Shown here: positions 34,864 through 46,960 of the stretch, one piece after another
Numbering within the stretch: position 1 is the first letter of the stretch
How the letters are laid out: each line of letters begins with the position of its first letter
DNA from: Thermodesulfobacteriota bacterium
GTDB lineage: Bacteria; Desulfobacterota; DSM-4660; Desulfatiglandales; Desulfatiglandaceae
DNA: 64,000 bases
Assembly: GCA_028278625.1 (NCBI GenBank)
Contig: JANQDY010000017.1
Location: 1-64,000, forward strand
Direction of reading: 5' to 3'
Made by a program: the position numbers and the translations under genes
Notes under the pieces: model-generated
Told to the model about the DNA's origin: nothing
Database searches by the model: none
Seen by the model: only the letters and a program-made list of their open reading frames with translations

Positions 34864-35481
34864 CGCTTGACGTTTCCGGTGCTTCCAGCTTTTTTCCTCA
34901 CCCCTGGCCAGCCTGGTGATGTTCTCTGCGTGTTTTAAATAGATGAGGATCGCCATGACAACCGATGCCAGCACCAATGGCATGGGCTGATGGAGGAGTG
35001 CCAGGAATATGGGTATCGAGCCGGCGGAAATCATGGACCCTAGGGATACATAGTGCCACTTCACCACCACCAGCAGAAACACTGAAAGGCCTAAAAGACA
35101 GCTCATTGGCGAGAGTGCCAGATAAGCACCCAATGCCGTTGCAACCCCCTTTCCGCCCTTAAATCGCATGAAGATGGAAAACTGATGTCCCAAAAGGGGG
35201 CAGAGGGAAACCAGTGCCAAGGCAATGTGGCCGGAAAGGCCGCTGCCGGCGGTGCAGGTTGAAAAAATCAGGATAGGGACCAGGCCTTTCAATATATCCA
35301 AGGACAGGGTCACCAGCCCCCATTTCAAGCCAAGCTCCCTTGCAACGTTTGTTGCGCCGATATTTCGGCTTCCCCGCTGGGTAATATCGATCTGTGCCAC
35401 CATTCTGGCAATGATTTTCCCGAAAGGGATTCCCCCCAAAAGATATGCGCCAAGAGCAAAATAGAGTGTTAGACCAAGCAT
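34855..35481 (-). CDS. plsY: Acyl-phosphate:glycerol-3-phosphate acyltransferase PlsY
   Basis: Inner-membrane enzyme making lysophosphatidic acid from acyl-phosphate and glycerol 3-phosphate. The 208-residue protein has five or so membrane helices and the conserved loops GSRNIGATNVAR, GHQFSIFMRFKGGKGVAT and the C-terminal LKHAENITRL. gpsA, which supplies glycerol 3-phosphate, lies 5 kb downstream. ATG 35481. Confidence 0.95.
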   Translation of the reverse strand: MLGLTLYFALGAYLLGGIPFGKIIARMVAQIDITQRGSRNIGATNVARELGLKWGLVTLSLDILKGLVPILIFSTCTAGSGLSGHIALALVSLCPLLGHQFSIFMRFKGGKGVATALGAYLALSPMSCLLGLSVFLLVVVKWHYVSLGSMISAGSIPIFLALLHQPMPLVLASVVMAILIYLKHAENITRLARGEEKSWKHRKRQASS

Positions 35482-35631
35482 GAAGACCCCTGTTTTTGTT
35501 TCCCGGAATTTCAGATCTTTACAATAGGTATCGGCTCTGATAAGTTTTTTGCCATAAAATAGCGGCCTTTCAAAAAGGTTGCAACGGTTTTTTCAAATGT
35601 ATCAATTAATGCTTAATTCGAGGTTCAGAAT

Positions 35632-36060
35632 TTGAAAGTCATGGTTTTGGACGGACAAGGCGGGGGCATTGGTGCAACACTCATAAAAGGACTTCGGGCT
35701 TCCCTTGGGTCCGGTTTGGAAATTTTGGCCCTTGGCACCAATTCAATTGCCACTTCCAGGATGATGAAGGCTGGGGCCAACCGGGGTGGTTCTGGTGAAA
35801 ATGCAATAATTCAAACAAGTTACAATGCCGATATCATTATCGGTCCCATTTCGGTTCTGGTGGCCAATGCCATGATGGGGGAGATGACCCCGAAGATGGC
35901 TGCTGCGGTCGGCGCCAGTTCCGCCCGAAAGATCCTTTTGCCCCTTACCCAGGAGAGGATCACGGTTGTGGGTGCTTCCAAAGAGCCCCTGCCGCATCTT
36001 GTGGTCGAAGCGGTTAGCTTGGTTGAGGAGATGGTAAAGGAGATGAATCAGCATGTGTGA
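35632..36060 (+). CDS. DUF3842 family protein
   Basis: A 142-residue protein beginning MKVMVLDGQGGGIGATL, a glycine-rich Rossmann-type loop typical of DUF3842; the function of the family is unknown. The start is TTG 35632 with GAGG about 9 bases upstream; no better start is in frame. Its last 8 bases overlap the start of cooT, so the two are translationally coupled, which makes a nickel-related role worth testing. Confidence 0.8.
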   Translation: MKVMVLDGQGGGIGATLIKGLRASLGSGLEILALGTNSIATSRMMKAGANRGGSGENAIIQTSYNADIIIGPISVLVANAMMGEMTPKMAAAVGASSARKILLPLTQERITVVGASKEPLPHLVVEAVSLVEEMVKEMNQHV

Positions 36061-36241
36061 ATCCACGGTGTACATTTTGAGAAACGGCATTGAGGAGATG
36101 TTTTTTGAGGATGTTGATGCTTTGGAGGTCCAAGATCACCTCATAAGGTTGATCAATATTTTTGGTGAAACCAAGGAGATCGCCGCCAGTATTCGACGAT
36201 TTTCATTGGTGGACCATAAAATTCTTCTGGAACCCCGCTGA
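36053..36241 (+). CDS. cooT: CooT-family nickel-binding protein
   Basis: A 62-residue protein beginning MCESTVYIL; the Cys at position 2 is the nickel ligand of the homodimeric CooT family, and the rest (VQDHLIRLINIFGE...) follows its small beta-barrel pattern. CooT helps mature the nickel-iron site of carbon monoxide dehydrogenase. Here it sits after DUF3842 and 12 kb from cooC-acs, away from the CODH genes, but the same genome clearly needs it. ATG 36053 overlaps the previous gene. Confidence 0.82.
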   Translation: MCESTVYILRNGIEEMFFEDVDALEVQDHLIRLINIFGETKEIAASIRRFSLVDHKILLEPR

Positions 36242-36290
36242 TGGGTGACACGTTATTAACGGAAACCATTTGGCCTACGGGAGGCTTATC

Positions 36291-36917
36291 ATGTTAGAAA
36301 CCGTTGTAAAGAATTTGCATTGGCTGGGGCACGCCGGATTTCGAATTGACGGTGAAAGAACCATTTATTTGGACCCCTATCAAATTGAAGGCGGCCCTCA
36401 AGCAGATGTGATACTCATTTCACACGAGCATTTTGATCACTGTTCACCGGAGGATGTGGCTAAGATCCAAGGGCCCACAACAGTTATCGTCACCGAAAAG
36501 GACTCCGTTGGAAAGCTCACCGGTGACATCAGAACCCTGAAGCCCGGAGATTCTTTGGATCTTGACGGCATCAAGATTCTGGCGGTCCCTTCCTATAATA
36601 CGGATAAGGATTTTCACCCAAGGAAGAACGGGTGGTTGGGATTCGTTCTTGAAGTTTCCGGTGTCAAAATCTACCATGCCGGTGATTGCGATTTTATCCC
36701 TGAAATGAAAGACCTCCACGTTGATATCGCCCTTCTGCCAGTATCCGGCACCTATGTGATGACCGCTGAGCAGGCTGCGAAAGCGGCACTGGCCATTCAG
36801 CCGGCACTGGCCATTCCCATGCATTATGGTGCCATTGTGGGCGGTGACCCGGATGCAATTGAATTCAAAAAGGCGCTGGAAGGGAAGGTGGAGGTGATGA
36901 TCCTCGAAAAGTCGTGA
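36291..36917 (+). CDS. MBL-fold metal-dependent hydrolase
   Basis: A 208-residue metallo-beta-lactamase-fold protein with the zinc signature SHEHFDH, a later HAGD and HYGAIVGG. It resembles the UPF0173/YtkL group of predicted hydrolases; substrate unknown. ATG 36291 follows GGGAGG by 6 bases and is preferred to ATG 36270. The gene probably shares a transcript with cooT upstream (49-base gap) and the XRE-like gene downstream. Confidence 0.85.
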   Translation: MLETVVKNLHWLGHAGFRIDGERTIYLDPYQIEGGPQADVILISHEHFDHCSPEDVAKIQGPTTVIVTEKDSVGKLTGDIRTLKPGDSLDLDGIKILAVPSYNTDKDFHPRKNGWLGFVLEVSGVKIYHAGDCDFIPEMKDLHVDIALLPVSGTYVMTAEQAAKAALAIQPALAIPMHYGAIVGGDPDAIEFKKALEGKVEVMILEKS

Positions 36918-37540
36918 TGGGAACAGAAGCGCCGGAAATACCAAAAGAGATCCTTGAGACGTATCCTCGAGACGAACGCTCTGTTGTGAAAATGCTCTTG
37001 GACATGACTTTTGCGGCCGCCCGAATTGTATCCAAAGGGGCTGTTGTTTCAGGAATGGTTGGTAAAGCGGCTCTCCAGACGCCGGAACGGACAAAGATGA
37101 TAAAGGAAGCCGGCGCTTATCTGGAGGACCTGCGCGAAGTGGCTGGAATGACGCGGAAGGATGTCTGTCGCAGTATTCAACTTGCCGATGAATCCTTTCT
37201 GGCCGCCGTTGAAAGCGGTGCTGCAACCCTCTCTTTCGAGTTGATTCTTCGGCTGGCCGCCCTTTTGGCCCGGCACGATCCCATCCCGGTTGTCGTTCGG
37301 CTGACCCGGACCTACAATCCTGAAGTTTGGGCAATGCTCGAAAGGTGGGGGGTCGGTAGGCTACCGCTTCAGTTGGAGCGGGAACGCCAGTTTGTAAACA
37401 TCTATCGGGGGCATGATAGGGCCAGAAAGCTTTCTGATGCCGACTTCAAAAGGGTTCTGGATTTTACCAGGTCTGCCTTCGAAATGGCACTGGACTTTTC
37501 TCATTGGGAAGAAGATGTAAATGAAGGAGAGATAGAATAG
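36917..37540 (+). CDS. XRE-like helix-turn-helix regulator
   Basis: A 207-residue protein. A helical N-terminal part precedes an HTH of the XRE type at about 60-115 (YLEDLREVAGMTRKDVCRSI...SFELILRLAALLARHDP), followed by a C-terminal helical region with no recognised fold. ATG 36917 overlaps the MBL-hydrolase stop as TGATG; GTG 36914 would add one residue. Target unknown. The parS palindrome begins about 50 bases after its stop. Confidence 0.78.
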   Translation: MGTEAPEIPKEILETYPRDERSVVKMLLDMTFAAARIVSKGAVVSGMVGKAALQTPERTKMIKEAGAYLEDLREVAGMTRKDVCRSIQLADESFLAAVESGAATLSFELILRLAALLARHDPIPVVVRLTRTYNPEVWAMLERWGVGRLPLQLERERQFVNIYRGHDRARKLSDADFKRVLDFTRSAFEMALDFSHWEEDVNEGEIE

Positions 37541-37589
37541 CATCATGGGGAGATGCTGCAATTCGGGTTCGACGGTTCGGCCGGGTATT

Positions 37590-37633
37590 TGGGAACGGCC
37601 CAATGTTTCACGTGAAACATTGGGCCGTTCCCA
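37590..37633. other. parS centromere inside a 44-bp perfect palindrome
   Basis: The 16-bp ParB site TGTTTCACGTGAAACA is exact at 37604-37619. It is the core of a longer perfect inverted repeat: GGGAACGGCCCAA on the left (37591-37603) is mirrored by TTGGGCCGTTCCC on the right (37620-37632), plus a T/A pair outside. This is the only copy I found in the window. It lies between two convergent genes, so the stem could also act as a bidirectional terminator. Confidence 0.92.
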
Positions 37634-37642
37634 TGCCTCTCT

Positions 37643-38578
37643 CTACGGGTTTTCCAGCGCCGTTCCAATCATTTTGTCCAGCAATTCGGAAAGACGCCAT
37701 CCCCTCCCTTTTGCCGCCAATGGTACAAGGCTCGTTTCCGTCATTCCAGGGATGGTATTCGTCTCAAGCACATAGATTAACCCACCCCTTACAATCATAT
37801 CCGTTCGGCTCCAATCCCGGCATTCCAAAGCCTGATGTGCTTTTTTCGCCACTTCCGACGCCTCAAACGCCATATCTTTTTCAATTCTTGCAGGGCAGAT
37901 TTCCGTCGTCTCTCCCGCCACATATTTTGCTTCATAGTCAAAAAACCGATGGTTTTCTTTGGGCACTATTTCAACCAACGGCAACGTCTCAAGCTTCTCA
38001 CGCCCCAACACTGCGCCTGTGATCTCAAGCCCAAGAAGATATTCTTCCACAAGCACCTCATCGTCTAATTGAAACGCCCTTTCAATAGCTGATTGCCAGC
38101 CCCCTTCATCTTCCACGATTGAAATCCCGATACTCGACCCCTCACTCACAGGTTTAATCACAACGGGCAAGCCCAGCACATTCCCTATTTTCCGAATATC
38201 AACCGCTTCATCCTTTCTGACCGTGATCCCTTTAGGGACCCGCAGTCCAGTGTTTTGATATATCTCCTTGCTCACGCGCTTGTTCATCGCCATGGCACTC
38301 GCCAATACCCCTGATCCCACAAACGGAATGCCCAGGATGTCAAGGAGACCTTGCATTCGCCCGTCTTCCCCATACTTTCCGTGTAGCACACTGAAAACCA
38401 GGTCAATTACATTCTTCTTCCGGCCCAATAAATCCAAGTCATCCCTGGGATCGAAAACCGCCACATCGTACTTTTCCTTGTCCAGCGCATCCACCACGGC
38501 CCGGCCGCTCTTGATGGAAACGGCTCGCTCCTTGGACCAACCCCCCGAAAGAACGGCAATCCGTTTCTTATTCGCCAC
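37643..38578 (-). CDS. ddl: D-alanine--D-alanine ligase
   Basis: ATP-grasp ligase that makes the D-Ala-D-Ala dipeptide of peptidoglycan. 311 residues: VLSGGWSKERAVS at the start, HGKYGEDGRMQGLLD, KPVSEGSSIGI, the metal-binding ETNTIPGMTETSL at the end. ATG 38578 opens a minus-strand block reaching dnaA. It is convergent with the XRE gene across the parS palindrome. Confidence 0.95.
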   Translation of the reverse strand: MANKKRIAVLSGGWSKERAVSIKSGRAVVDALDKEKYDVAVFDPRDDLDLLGRKKNVIDLVFSVLHGKYGEDGRMQGLLDILGIPFVGSGVLASAMAMNKRVSKEIYQNTGLRVPKGITVRKDEAVDIRKIGNVLGLPVVIKPVSEGSSIGISIVEDEGGWQSAIERAFQLDDEVLVEEYLLGLEITGAVLGREKLETLPLVEIVPKENHRFFDYEAKYVAGETTEICPARIEKDMAFEASEVAKKAHQALECRDWSRTDMIVRGGLIYVLETNTIPGMTETSLVPLAAKGRGWRLSELLDKMIGTALENP

Positions 38579-38598
38579 TGTATTCCCTTTCCACCCTT

Positions 38599-38784
38599 CT
38601 ATGACATCCCCTTTTCCTCATAAAAAGACCGTATGAATTCCTCTTCTCTCGGGGAAAGGTTGAAACGCGCCCCGGCCGCTTCAACAAATCTCAGTGGTGA
38701 TTCCGCCTCTTGATTCTTTAAGTTCTCAGATATCCAATTGATCGCGTCTCTCAGTTTTTTCCCTTTCGGCTGAATGGTTGCCAT
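38599..38784 (-). CDS. Small protein of unknown function (61 aa)
   Basis: Not recognised. ATG 38784, with GGGG about 10 bases upstream, starts MATIQPKGKKLRDAINWISE, followed by a predicted three-helix body ending in EEFIRSFYEEKGMS. It fits between ddl and birA with 1- and 20-base gaps, so it is likely part of the same transcript. No cysteines or membrane segments. Confidence 0.65.
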   Translation of the reverse strand: MATIQPKGKKLRDAINWISENLKNQEAESPLRFVEAAGARFNLSPREEEFIRSFYEEKGMS

Positions 38785-38785
38785 A

Positions 38786-39625
38786 TTACTGAACCCCTTT
38801 TTGATCCTTTTTATGCTCATGGAAATCAACTTTTACCGAAACGTCCCCACAAAAGATCCTTTCTTTCTTCCCCTCATCCGTTATGAGCATGAGAGCGCCG
38901 TTCTCATCGATTTCGGCGGCCTCGCCACAAACCCGCCCGCGACCGGTTTCAACAACCACGGATTTTCCGAGAACAAGGGATCTTTCATTCCAGCGCTCGT
39001 AAAGCATGCCCCTGCCCTCTTTTTTCTTTAGGGCCTTCAGGTAATAGATTTCCAACTGCTTCAGCAGTTCCGTCAAAAGCCTCTCCCTTGATATCCTTTC
39101 ACCCGTCTCCGAACGGATGCTTGAGGTCTCGTACAGTACGGTTTGTTCTCCTTCGGGCCGCCAATTGACATTCAGACCCATGCCCAACACCACGTAGTCA
39201 ACCTTTCCCCCCAAGACGCTAAACTCTGTCAGAACACCGCCCAGTTTCTTCTGTCCCATGTAAATATCGTTGGGCCATTTAATCCCCGCATTCAGTCCGC
39301 TCACTTCTTTTACGGCGTCAATCCCTGCAAGCGAAAAAACCATGGTCAAAACAAAAACCTTATGGGGTGGAAGATCCGGCCGCAGCAAAACCGAAAAGAG
39401 CAAATTTTCGCATTTTTTTGAAAGCCATTGCCGGCCCATTCTTCCAAGTCCGGCAGTCTGCTCATCAGCAACGACAACCGTCCCCTCGGGAGCGCCCTCT
39501 TTCGCATACTTCTTCAGCAGAACATTCGACGATGAAATGGCCTCCTTTACAATCAGGTTTTTCCCAAAGATTGAGTCCCCCAAATACTTGGCCAAATACG
39601 CCCCATCAAAGGCCCCGCCCCACAC
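38786..39625 (-). CDS. birA: Biotin--[acetyl-CoA carboxylase] ligase (BirA without repressor domain)
   Basis: Class I biotin protein ligase, catalytic domain plus C-terminal SH3-like domain, lacking the N-terminal HTH of E. coli BirA, so it should not repress biotin genes. The biotinyl-AMP loop is GLGRMGRQW (canonical GRGRxGRxW, Arg replaced by Leu in the first pair), with SSNVLLKKYA, KWPNDIYM and KKLGGVL. The start is unclear: GTG 39625 has no ribosome site, while a strong GGGGAGG lies about 30 bases further upstream with an open frame but no standard start codon. Confidence 0.9.
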   Translation of the reverse strand: MWGGAFDGAYLAKYLGDSIFGKNLIVKEAISSSNVLLKKYAKEGAPEGTVVVADEQTAGLGRMGRQWLSKKCENLLFSVLLRPDLPPHKVFVLTMVFSLAGIDAVKEVSGLNAGIKWPNDIYMGQKKLGGVLTEFSVLGGKVDYVVLGMGLNVNWRPEGEQTVLYETSSIRSETGERISRERLLTELLKQLEIYYLKALKKKEGRGMLYERWNERSLVLGKSVVVETGRGRVCGEAAEIDENGALMLITDEGKKERIFCGDVSVKVDFHEHKKDQKGVQ

Positions 39626-39685
39626 TCTTAGACAATTTTCAGCGGTGATACTTTCCCTCCCCTCTTTAAAAGCCGATCCCGGTCA

Positions 39686-40711
39686 TCAATACTCCAATTC
39701 AGCTCGCAAATCCCGTTCCATCAACTCACGGACCGCCTCTAGCGGCGTCTTCTTTTCATACAGGATTTCATACACTTGCCGGACAATGGGCATCTCCACC
39801 TTTTGTTCGATTCCGAGCCGATACGCAGCTTTGGACGTTTTTACACCCTCTGCCACCATTTTCATTTCCCCAGTGATCTCTTTTACGGTTCTACCTTTTC
39901 CCACCTGGAACCCCACGCTTCGGTTTCGACTCAAGTCACCGGTACAGGTCAAGACCAGATCACCCATTCCGGCGAGTCCCGCGAATGTATGGGGATTGGC
40001 CCCCATTTTAACTCCAACCCTTGTTATTTCCGCGAGCCCTCGGGTGATGAGCGCCGCCCTCGCATTGTAACCAAAAGCCAATCCGTCAGAAACACCCGCC
40101 GCCAGTGCGATCACATTCTTCAGCGCACCCCCAAGCTGGGTCCCCACCACGTCCCGACTCAGATAAACCCGGAAAAAGCCTCTCGAAAAAAGCTGTTGCA
40201 CTTTCCGGCCGTGTGTTTCGTCTAGACACCCGACAGCCACGGCGGTAGGGCATTTTCGACACACCTCCGCGGCAAAACTGGGCCCTGAAAGGCATGCAAA
40301 TCGGGACAGAAACCGTTCTCCCAAAACCGCTTCCACCACTTGACTCATCATCAGCAGGGAGTCATTCTCGATTCCTTTGGTGGCAATCATCACTTCAGTA
40401 TCTGGCCCGATGTACGGCTTCAATCCTTCCAGAACCTCTCTAAAGACGTGCGATGGAACAGCGATCAGGACAAGTTCCTTTTCCTTTAGCGCTTCGCCAA
40501 AGGAAAGCGTCGGTGTCAGAGCCGGAGAGATATCTACGCCTGGTAGGAAAAGCGCGTTTCTCTTTCGATCTTTTATATCTTCATAAACACTTTCTTCACG
40601 AACCCACAGGTCTACTTCCACACCGCCTTTTTCAGCCAACAAATTCCCCAAGGCAGTGCCCCAACTTCCAGCACCGATGACCCCAATCCTAGATAGTCTT
40701 TCGTTGGTCAA
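39686..40711 (-). CDS. gpsA: Glycerol-3-phosphate dehydrogenase [NAD(P)+]
   Basis: 341-residue soluble enzyme reducing dihydroxyacetone phosphate to glycerol 3-phosphate for phospholipid synthesis. Rossmann loop GVIGAGSWGTALG, the catalytic GGALKNVIALAAG, AALITRGLAEI and GLAGMGDLVLTCTG are all intact. Together with plsY it supplies the first step of phospholipid synthesis. Confidence 0.95.
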   Translation of the reverse strand: MTNERLSRIGVIGAGSWGTALGNLLAEKGGVEVDLWVREESVYEDIKDRKRNALFLPGVDISPALTPTLSFGEALKEKELVLIAVPSHVFREVLEGLKPYIGPDTEVMIATKGIENDSLLMMSQVVEAVLGERFLSRFACLSGPSFAAEVCRKCPTAVAVGCLDETHGRKVQQLFSRGFFRVYLSRDVVGTQLGGALKNVIALAAGVSDGLAFGYNARAALITRGLAEITRVGVKMGANPHTFAGLAGMGDLVLTCTGDLSRNRSVGFQVGKGRTVKEITGEMKMVAEGVKTSKAAYRLGIEQKVEMPIVRQVYEILYEKKTPLEAVRELMERDLRAELEY

Positions 40712-40749
40712 AATTCTTTTCCATATCCCCTTCTTGGCCGGTCTTACGC

Positions 40750-43173
40750 CTAATCATCTTCCATGATTTTCGCCACACCCACGACTTTTTCAGCTTCACC
40801 AAGATCGATGAGCTTCACCCCTTGTGTATTTCTACCGATAACCGAAATATCCGCGGCCCGTATTCGGATGATCTTTCCATGGCCCGTAATTATCATCAGT
40901 TCATCCTGATTCGTCACCTCATAGGCATACACCACCGGTCCGTTTCTTTCGCTGGTTTTGATGGTGATAACCCCTTTTCCGGCCCTTGACTGAATCGGAT
41001 ACTCATCCGTATTGGTTCTTTTCCCAAAACCGTTTTCCGTAACCGTCAATATGGTGGCCCCTTCGCCCAAGGTTTCCATGCCCACCACTTCGTTATCCGG
41101 TGCCATTTTGATCCCGATATTTCCGGCTGCCACTCTTCCCATGCCCCTCAATTCCGATTCTTTGAATCGGATCGATTTTCCTTCCTTGGTGGTTAGAAAA
41201 ATATCCTGATCACCACTGGAAACCCGTACGGCGATTAATTCATCATTTTCCCTGATCTTGAGACCGATGGTACCCACGGACCTTGGATGACTGTAGGCCT
41301 TCAATTCCGTCTTCTTAACAAGACCCATTTTCGTGGCCATTACCACATATTTCCCTTCTTCATAATCTCGAACCGGCAGTAGGGTGGCCAGTCGCTCGTC
41401 CTTTTTCAAATCAAGGAGGTTTACGATGGCTTTCCCCCTTGACATTCTTCCCCCTTGCGGGATTTCATGCACTTTTTTCCAATACACACGCCCTTTGTTC
41501 GTGAAAAACAAGAAGTAATCGTGGGAAGATGCGACAAAAAGGTGCTCAACAAAATCCTCTTCTTTGGGTCTCGCGCCTGTCAGACCTTTGCCGCCACGTC
41601 TTTGGGCTCTGTAAAGACTGATGGGATTTCTCTTTATGTATCCCTTGTGACTCACCGTCACCACCATGTCTTCTTCGGCAATGAGATCCTCCATATCAAT
41701 TTCTTCAGCATCTTCAATAATCTCAGAACGCCGTTCATCACCATAGGCATCCTTTATTTCATGTAATTCCTCTTTGATAATATCCAGCACCATGGATGGC
41801 GTTGCAAGAATGGCCTTGTAGTGGGCAATATCTTTTAAGAGCGCTTCATATTCCGAGTGGATCTTTTCACGCTCGAGTCCCGTGAGCCGCTGCAACCGCA
41901 TATCCAGAATTGCCTGGGCCTGTATATCAGAAAACTGAAACTCCGAAATCAATCGGCCCTTTGCCTCTTTTCCGTCCGACGATGACCTTATCAGTTCTAT
42001 GACTTCATCCAGAAAATCGAGCGCTTTTCTTAACCCTTCTAAAATGTGGGCCCGCGCTTCCGCCTTTTTCAAGTCAAAAATCGTTCTTCTGACAATAATC
42101 TCCCGACGATGCTTGATAAAATGCTCAATCATTCCTTTGAGCGTAAGGATCTCCGGACGTCCGTTGACAATGGCAAGCAGAATAACGCCAAAAGAAACCT
42201 CCATTTGTGTATATTTATACAACTGGTTCAATATCACCAGGGCATGGGAATCCCTTTTTACTTCAATGACAATCCGCATGCCATCCCGGTCGGATTCATC
42301 CCGAATCTCGGATATCCCTTCGATCTTCTTTTCCCGCACCTGGGCGGCAATTTTTTCAAGCAGTTTTCCCTTATTCACTTGATAGGGAATTTCAGAAACA
42401 ATAATCCTTTCCTTTTTGTGGGCGAATTTTTCAACAAATGCGCGCGCTCTGATTTTAAAAATACCTCTTCCGGTGCGGTAGGCATCAATAATTCCCTGTT
42501 TTCCCAAAACAAATCCCGATGTGGGAAAATCAGGTCCTGGTATCACCGCCATTACTTCCCCAAGAGAAATTGCCGGATTTTCCACGACCTTGATAATGCC
42601 ATCGCAGATTTCCCTCAAGTTGTGGGGAGGGATATTGGTCGCCATTCCCACGGCGATGCCGGAAGATCCGTTAACCAGAAGGTTTGGCACCTTGGTTGGC
42701 AGAATCAATGGCTCAAGAAGCGTTCCATCATAGGTAGGTGCAAAATCAACGGTCTCTTTTTCAAGATCCGTAAGAAAGTCCTGGGCCGCCCGTGTCATCC
42801 GCACTTCAGTATAACGCATTGCAGCGGGCGGATCCCCGTCCACCGACCCGAAATTTCCCTGACCGTCTACGAGACAATATCGCAGGGAAAAATCCTGAGC
42901 CATGCGAACAATGGTGTCATAAACAGCGGTATCGCCGTGGGGATGGTACTTACCGATTACATCACCCACAACCCTGGCGGACTTTTTGAACGGTCTGTTG
43001 AAAAAATTCTTCAGATCGTTCATGGCAAACAAGACCCGTCTGTGCACCGGTTTCAGCCCATCCCGTATATCCGGAAGCGCACGGCCCACGATAACACTCA
43101 TGGAATATTCCAGATAAGATTTTTTCATCTCATCTTCGATGTTGACAAATTCAGGTTCAAAATCCTGCAGCAT
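40750..43173 (-). CDS. gyrA: DNA gyrase subunit A
   Basis: 807 residues. The active-site tyrosine is Tyr121 in MRYTEVRMT, and the quinolone-region [11 protein letters not shown] has Thr at the position of E. coli Ser83. The C-terminal pinwheel domain holds the GyrA box QRRGGKG. It lies 46 bases after gyrB. Confidence 0.97.
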   Translation of the reverse strand: MLQDFEPEFVNIEDEMKKSYLEYSMSVIVGRALPDIRDGLKPVHRRVLFAMNDLKNFFNRPFKKSARVVGDVIGKYHPHGDTAVYDTIVRMAQDFSLRYCLVDGQGNFGSVDGDPPAAMRYTEVRMTRAAQDFLTDLEKETVDFAPTYDGTLLEPLILPTKVPNLLVNGSSGIAVGMATNIPPHNLREICDGIIKVVENPAISLGEVMAVIPGPDFPTSGFVLGKQGIIDAYRTGRGIFKIRARAFVEKFAHKKERIIVSEIPYQVNKGKLLEKIAAQVREKKIEGISEIRDESDRDGMRIVIEVKRDSHALVILNQLYKYTQMEVSFGVILLAIVNGRPEILTLKGMIEHFIKHRREIIVRRTIFDLKKAEARAHILEGLRKALDFLDEVIELIRSSSDGKEAKGRLISEFQFSDIQAQAILDMRLQRLTGLEREKIHSEYEALLKDIAHYKAILATPSMVLDIIKEELHEIKDAYGDERRSEIIEDAEEIDMEDLIAEEDMVVTVSHKGYIKRNPISLYRAQRRGGKGLTGARPKEEDFVEHLFVASSHDYFLFFTNKGRVYWKKVHEIPQGGRMSRGKAIVNLLDLKKDERLATLLPVRDYEEGKYVVMATKMGLVKKTELKAYSHPRSVGTIGLKIRENDELIAVRVSSGDQDIFLTTKEGKSIRFKESELRGMGRVAAGNIGIKMAPDNEVVGMETLGEGATILTVTENGFGKRTNTDEYPIQSRAGKGVITIKTSERNGPVVYAYEVTNQDELMIITGHGKIIRIRAADISVIGRNTQGVKLIDLGEAEKVVGVAKIMEDD

Positions 43174-43219
43174 AATGTTTCAAATTCTCCACTCTTTTGT
43201 TTTGGCCCAAAAGCGATAT

Positions 43220-46724
<3,505 letters not shown>

Positions 46725-46739
46725 TGCTTCCTCCGTCAA

Positions 46740-46960
46740 CGCGTTGCTTTCTATTTTTTAATTGTTAATCTAAAAAAAATAATCCTAATAATAATGCCTT
46801 GTCAGGTTGTTTGAAACTCTTTAAACGTTCTGATTTTAGGACCTTTTTTTTGTTCATTCTCCCAAAAGAGAATCGTCGGCCGTCTTCAAAGGTAGCGCCC
46901 GTTCCGGATTTCCGCAACTTCCTAACAACAACTGACAAACACTGAACAGTTTTTTCGGTT
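46740..46960. other. AT-rich dnaA-dnaN gap, possible replication-origin element
   Basis: No gene here. About 50 bases next to dnaN (46749-46798) are almost pure A/T and include TAATAATAAT, as in DNA-unwinding elements. A TTGTCAG (46799-46805) has an inverted copy CTGACAA (46932-46938). No canonical DnaA box (TTATNCACA) is present. In many bacteria oriC lies between dnaA and dnaN; here that is only a hypothesis. Confidence 0.35.
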
